32,930 nt of DNA. It comes from JAMCRM01 sp041685075 (GTDB lineage Bacteria > Acidobacteriota > Terriglobia > Bryobacterales > Bryobacteraceae). The stretch covers positions 1 through 32,930 of the forward strand of contig JAWLGN010000021.1 of NCBI GenBank assembly GCA_041685075.1. Direction: 5' to 3'. The notes below the pieces were generated by a model that saw nothing but the letters and a program-made list of their open reading frames with translations, was not told where the DNA came from and did not search any database. The translations under genes and the position numbers were made by a program. Below are positions 30,831 through 32,930 of the stretch, piece after piece; positions within the stretch are counted from its first letter, which is position 1; every line of letters begins with the position of its first letter.

Positions 30831-31936
30831 CCGATGGATTCCTCCCGCACCGTCACGTGCCGGATGAAATCGTGATCCAGCGCGTAGCCGAAGCCCGCTT
30901 CGTCCCGGATCTCGATGGTGCCGCGCGCCGTGGTCTCCACCTCAGGCACGATGATGTCCCGCGTCCAATAGCGTTTGCTCGCCGATACGTCGCCGGGCAG
31001 GGTGAAATTCGGCAGCGTGGCCATCGCGATGTTATGTGCCCGGCCGACGCCCGCCTCCAGCATCCCGCCGCACCACACCGGAATGCCGGCCGCCTCGGCG
31101 GTGTCGTGCACCAGCCGCGCTTCACGGAAGCCGCCCACGCGCCCCAGCTTGATGTTGATCATCCCGCAGGCCCGTAGCCGGATGGCCTGCTCCGCGTGGT
31201 GCGCCGAGCGGATGCACTCGTCCAGGCAGATGGGCGTTTTGAGCTGCTTCTGCAACTCCGCGTGGTCGATGATGTCGTCGTGGCTCAGCGGCTGCTCGAT
31301 CATGGTCAGGTTGAACTCGTCCAGCCGCTTCAAGTGGCGCGCGTCGTCCAGCGTGTAGGCCGAGTTGGCGTCCGCCATCAGCTTGATCTCCGGGAAGCGC
31401 TCGCGCACGCGCCGCACCACGTCCACATCCCAGCCCGGCTTAATCTTCATCTTGATGCGCTGGTATCCCGCCTCCAGCTCGCAGGCGATCTTGTCCAGCA
31501 ACTGCTCCACCGAGTCCTGGATCCCTATGGAGACCCCGCAGGGGATCTCGCGCCGCGCGCCGCCGTCGATCTTGCGCCACAACGGCAGGCCCTCCATGCG
31601 GGCCTCCAGGTCCCAGGCGGCGGCCTCGATGCCCCCGCGCGCCATGTTGTGCCCGCGGATGCGCGCCGTCAGCCGCGAAACGTCCTGGGCGCTGCGCAAC
31701 TCCCGCCCGATGACCAGCGGCGCGCAGTAGTCCCGCAGAATGGCCCATGCCGAATCGGTCCACTCCTCGTTGTAAAAGGGGTGCTCTCCGCAGGTGACCT
31801 CGCCCCAACCGGAGATCCCCCCGGCCACCGCCTCCACCAGCACGATCTGCCGCTCGGTGGTGCGGCCGAAACTGGTCTCGAAAAAATGCACCAGCGGCAG
31901 CCGGATCTGCCGCAGCCGGATACGCTCGATCTTCAT
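30827..31936 (-). CDS. menC: Enolase-superfamily OSBS/N-succinylamino-acid racemase
   Basis: This 369-residue protein belongs to the o-succinylbenzoate synthase / N-succinylamino-acid racemase family. The barrel shows the catalytic lysines in RIKMKIKPGWD (Lys162-166), metal ligands Asp189 (MADANSAY), Glu214 (IEQPL) and Asp239 (LDECI), and the opposite lysine Lys263 (NIKLGRVGG). The N-terminal capping domain is complete (LPLVHFFETSFGRTTERQ). Members either make o-succinylbenzoate for menaquinone or racemise N-succinylamino acids; some do both. No other menaquinone gene is adjacent, while a GNAT acyltransferase overlaps upstream, so the racemase role is favoured. ATG 31936 is chosen for its ATGA overlap; ATG 31945 is also possible. 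Confidence 0.88.
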   Translation of the reverse strand: MKIERIRLRQIRLPLVHFFETSFGRTTERQIVLVEAVAGGISGWGEVTCGEHPFYNEEWTDSAWAILRDYCAPLVIGRELRSAQDVSRLTARIRGHNMARGGIEAAAWDLEARMEGLPLWRKIDGGARREIPCGVSIGIQDSVEQLLDKIACELEAGYQRIKMKIKPGWDVDVVRRVRERFPEIKLMADANSAYTLDDARHLKRLDEFNLTMIEQPLSHDDIIDHAELQKQLKTPICLDECIRSAHHAEQAIRLRACGMINIKLGRVGGFREARLVHDTAEAAGIPVWCGGMLEAGVGRAHNIAMATLPNFTLPGDVSASKRYWTRDIIVPEVETTARGTIEIRDEAGFGYALDHDFIRHVTVREESIG

Positions 31937-32700
31937 GCTTGCCATGGCCCCAACAGGTAGCTCCCCTTCCCGGCGCTGCGCTCGAATCCCACCACCGCCA
32001 GGCCGCGCCCGAACAGTTCACGGAACTGCTCCCCGGCGGCTTGCTGGATCTCCCGCGCGCGCCGCGGCTCCCGGCGGCGGATCTCCGCGATGTCTTCGGG
32101 GATCTCCACCCGCGCTTCCACCGAGCGCGGGCCAGGTTCGCCCGCCAGCACGCGCGCGACGCGCTCGCTCGCCATCCACCACTCCGCCACGCAGCGGTCC
32201 GTGGGCAGCCCGCCGTGCAGCGGGCTGGTTGTGGTGCCGTACTGGTTCTCCACGTACCGCCGCACCACTGCGCCCAGCCGCTCGATGTTGAAATAGGCGT
32301 TCTTCAGTTCCAGCGGATCGAAGGTCCACTCCATCAGCTCGATGCCGCGCGCCAGCGCATCCTCGCGTTGCGCCAGCTTCAGCCGCCGCCCCACGTGCAG
32401 ATTGTGGTACTCCGCCAGCACTCCCAGCATCTGGCTGTGCAGGTAAAACCGCCCGCCCGGTTTCAGGCCCGGCAGCGCCAGGCAGAACCCGATCATCTCC
32501 TTGCCGTTGAAAGCCCCGAATACCTGGCCCCCCACCTTGGTCGCCACCACGAACAGGCGCAGCGGCAGCATCTCGAGGTCGTCGAACTGCCAGATGCGCT
32601 TTTGCAGCACCATCGCCGCCCGGAGTTCATCGTGGGCGGCGAGCGCGCGGCACTCGATTCGCGGTGCCTCTCCGGCTCGCATCTGCGAAGCTTCGCTCAT
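31933..32700 (-). CDS. GNAT-family acyltransferase, possible amino-acid N-succinyltransferase
   Basis: This 255-residue cytoplasmic protein matches the 'predicted GNAT superfamily acetyltransferase' group that travels with N-succinylamino-acid racemases. Seen: VGGQVFGAFNGKEMIGFCLALPG, YLHSQMLGVLAEYHNLHVGRRLKLAQREDAL (the acyl-CoA binding helix region), then MEWTFDPLELKNAYFNIERLGAVVRRYVENQYG and a conserved DRCVAEWW. In Geobacillus such an enzyme succinylates D-amino acids for the racemase. The ATG at 32700 is preferred over the GTG at 32718, since AGGAG stands eight bases upstream and it overlaps the MazG stop (ATGA). It overlaps the racemase gene by four bases. The substrate is inferred from that pairing. 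Confidence 0.8.
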   Translation of the reverse strand: MSEASQMRAGEAPRIECRALAAHDELRAAMVLQKRIWQFDDLEMLPLRLFVVATKVGGQVFGAFNGKEMIGFCLALPGLKPGGRFYLHSQMLGVLAEYHNLHVGRRLKLAQREDALARGIELMEWTFDPLELKNAYFNIERLGAVVRRYVENQYGTTTSPLHGGLPTDRCVAEWWMASERVARVLAGEPGPRSVEARVEIPEDIAEIRRREPRRAREIQQAAGEQFRELFGRGLAVVGFERSAGKGSYLLGPWQA

Positions 32701-32930
32701 TTCTTCGACTCCTGCCACAATACTTCCATCTCCTCGATAGGGGTTTCCGCAAGGCTCCGGCCCGTCTCCCGCAGCCTGCGCTCGATGTATCCGAACCGTT
32801 CCCGGAACTTGGCGTTGGTTTTGCGCAGGGCCTGCTCGGGATCCACCTTGACGAAGCGCGCCAGGTTCACCAGCACGAAGAGCAGATCGCCCAGCTCGTC
32901 TTCCAGTTCCTCGCGCCTCCCGCGCCGGCG
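32697..32930 (-). CDS. mazG: MazG nucleoside triphosphate pyrophosphohydrolase, C-terminal part
   Basis: Only the last 77 residues lie in the window; the 5' part runs off the right edge. The sequence EELEDELGDLLFVLVNLARF contains the ExxD metal-binding helix of the all-alpha NTP pyrophosphatases, followed by VDPEQALRKTNAKFRERFGYIE, the classic MazG C-terminal motif. The protein hydrolyses (d)NTPs to NMP and pyrophosphate, cleaning the pool or lowering ppGpp-related signals. It ends EMEVLWQESKK, and its stop overlaps the ATG of the GNAT gene, so it heads or precedes the amino-acid operon. Confidence 0.92.
   Translation of the reverse strand, partial: RRRGRREELEDELGDLLFVLVNLARFVKVDPEQALRKTNAKFRERFGYIERRLRETGRSLAETPIEEMEVLWQESKK

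Overview
This is a gene-dense window of very high G+C content. It reads like a chromosomal segment of a soil-type Acidobacteriota, most likely the Solibacteres/Bryobacterales group. The taxon is inferred from gene content: a DUF507 protein, exported twin-arginine Gfo/Idh/MocA oxidoreductases, a secreted protein with a carboxypeptidase-regulatory-like domain, a CHAT/TPR protein next to a sigma factor, and a subtilase with an unusual repeat. No tRNA, rRNA, CRISPR array, insertion sequence or prophage was seen.

Layout. (a) 1-14051 is mostly carbohydrate and accessory metabolism: a truncated secreted protein, a small membrane protein, a secreted protein of unknown function, a YjhG/YagF-type sugar-acid dehydratase with an MFS transporter, a Tat-exported Gfo/Idh/MocA protein behind a second MFS transporter, a DUF507-ribokinase pair, two amidohydrolase-fold proteins (one lacking its metal ligands), a second Tat-exported Gfo/Idh/MocA protein, and a GT-C type membrane glycosyltransferase. 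(b) 14105-22796 is one unbroken, overlapping gene train on the plus strand. It holds a complete oligopeptide/dipeptide ABC importer (two ATPases, two permeases, a family 5 binding protein), a sigma-70 family factor and a 949-residue TPR-CHAT protein. (c) After a 304-base regulatory gap, 23101-25055 encodes a zinc-finger protein overlapping a secreted subtilase. The subtilase carries five copies of the octapeptide QSTVAILD, and a strong terminator follows. (d) 25144-32930 holds a phosphomannomutase facing a long minus-strand series: MazG, a GNAT acyltransferase, an OSBS/N-succinylamino-acid racemase, an EamA transporter, an MFS exporter and a pteridine-reductase-like SDR, then an MBL-rhodanese protein.

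The most interesting part is regions (b) and (c) together. An importer built for short peptides, a TPR protein, a sigma factor, a CHAT protease domain with an intact His-Cys dyad, and an exported protease holding tandem octapeptides sit side by side. This has the components of a peptide-signalling or proteolytic-cascade system. One reading, which is inference only, is that QSTVAILD-type peptides are released outside the cytoplasm, re-imported by the adjacent transporter and sensed by the TPR-CHAT protein. The alternative is that the repeats are structural or are cleavage sites within the protease.

Secondary points of interest are two enzymes with eroded metal sites beside otherwise normal family features, a likely N-succinyl amino-acid racemisation pair, and several start codons placed so close to -10 boxes that the transcripts should be nearly leaderless.
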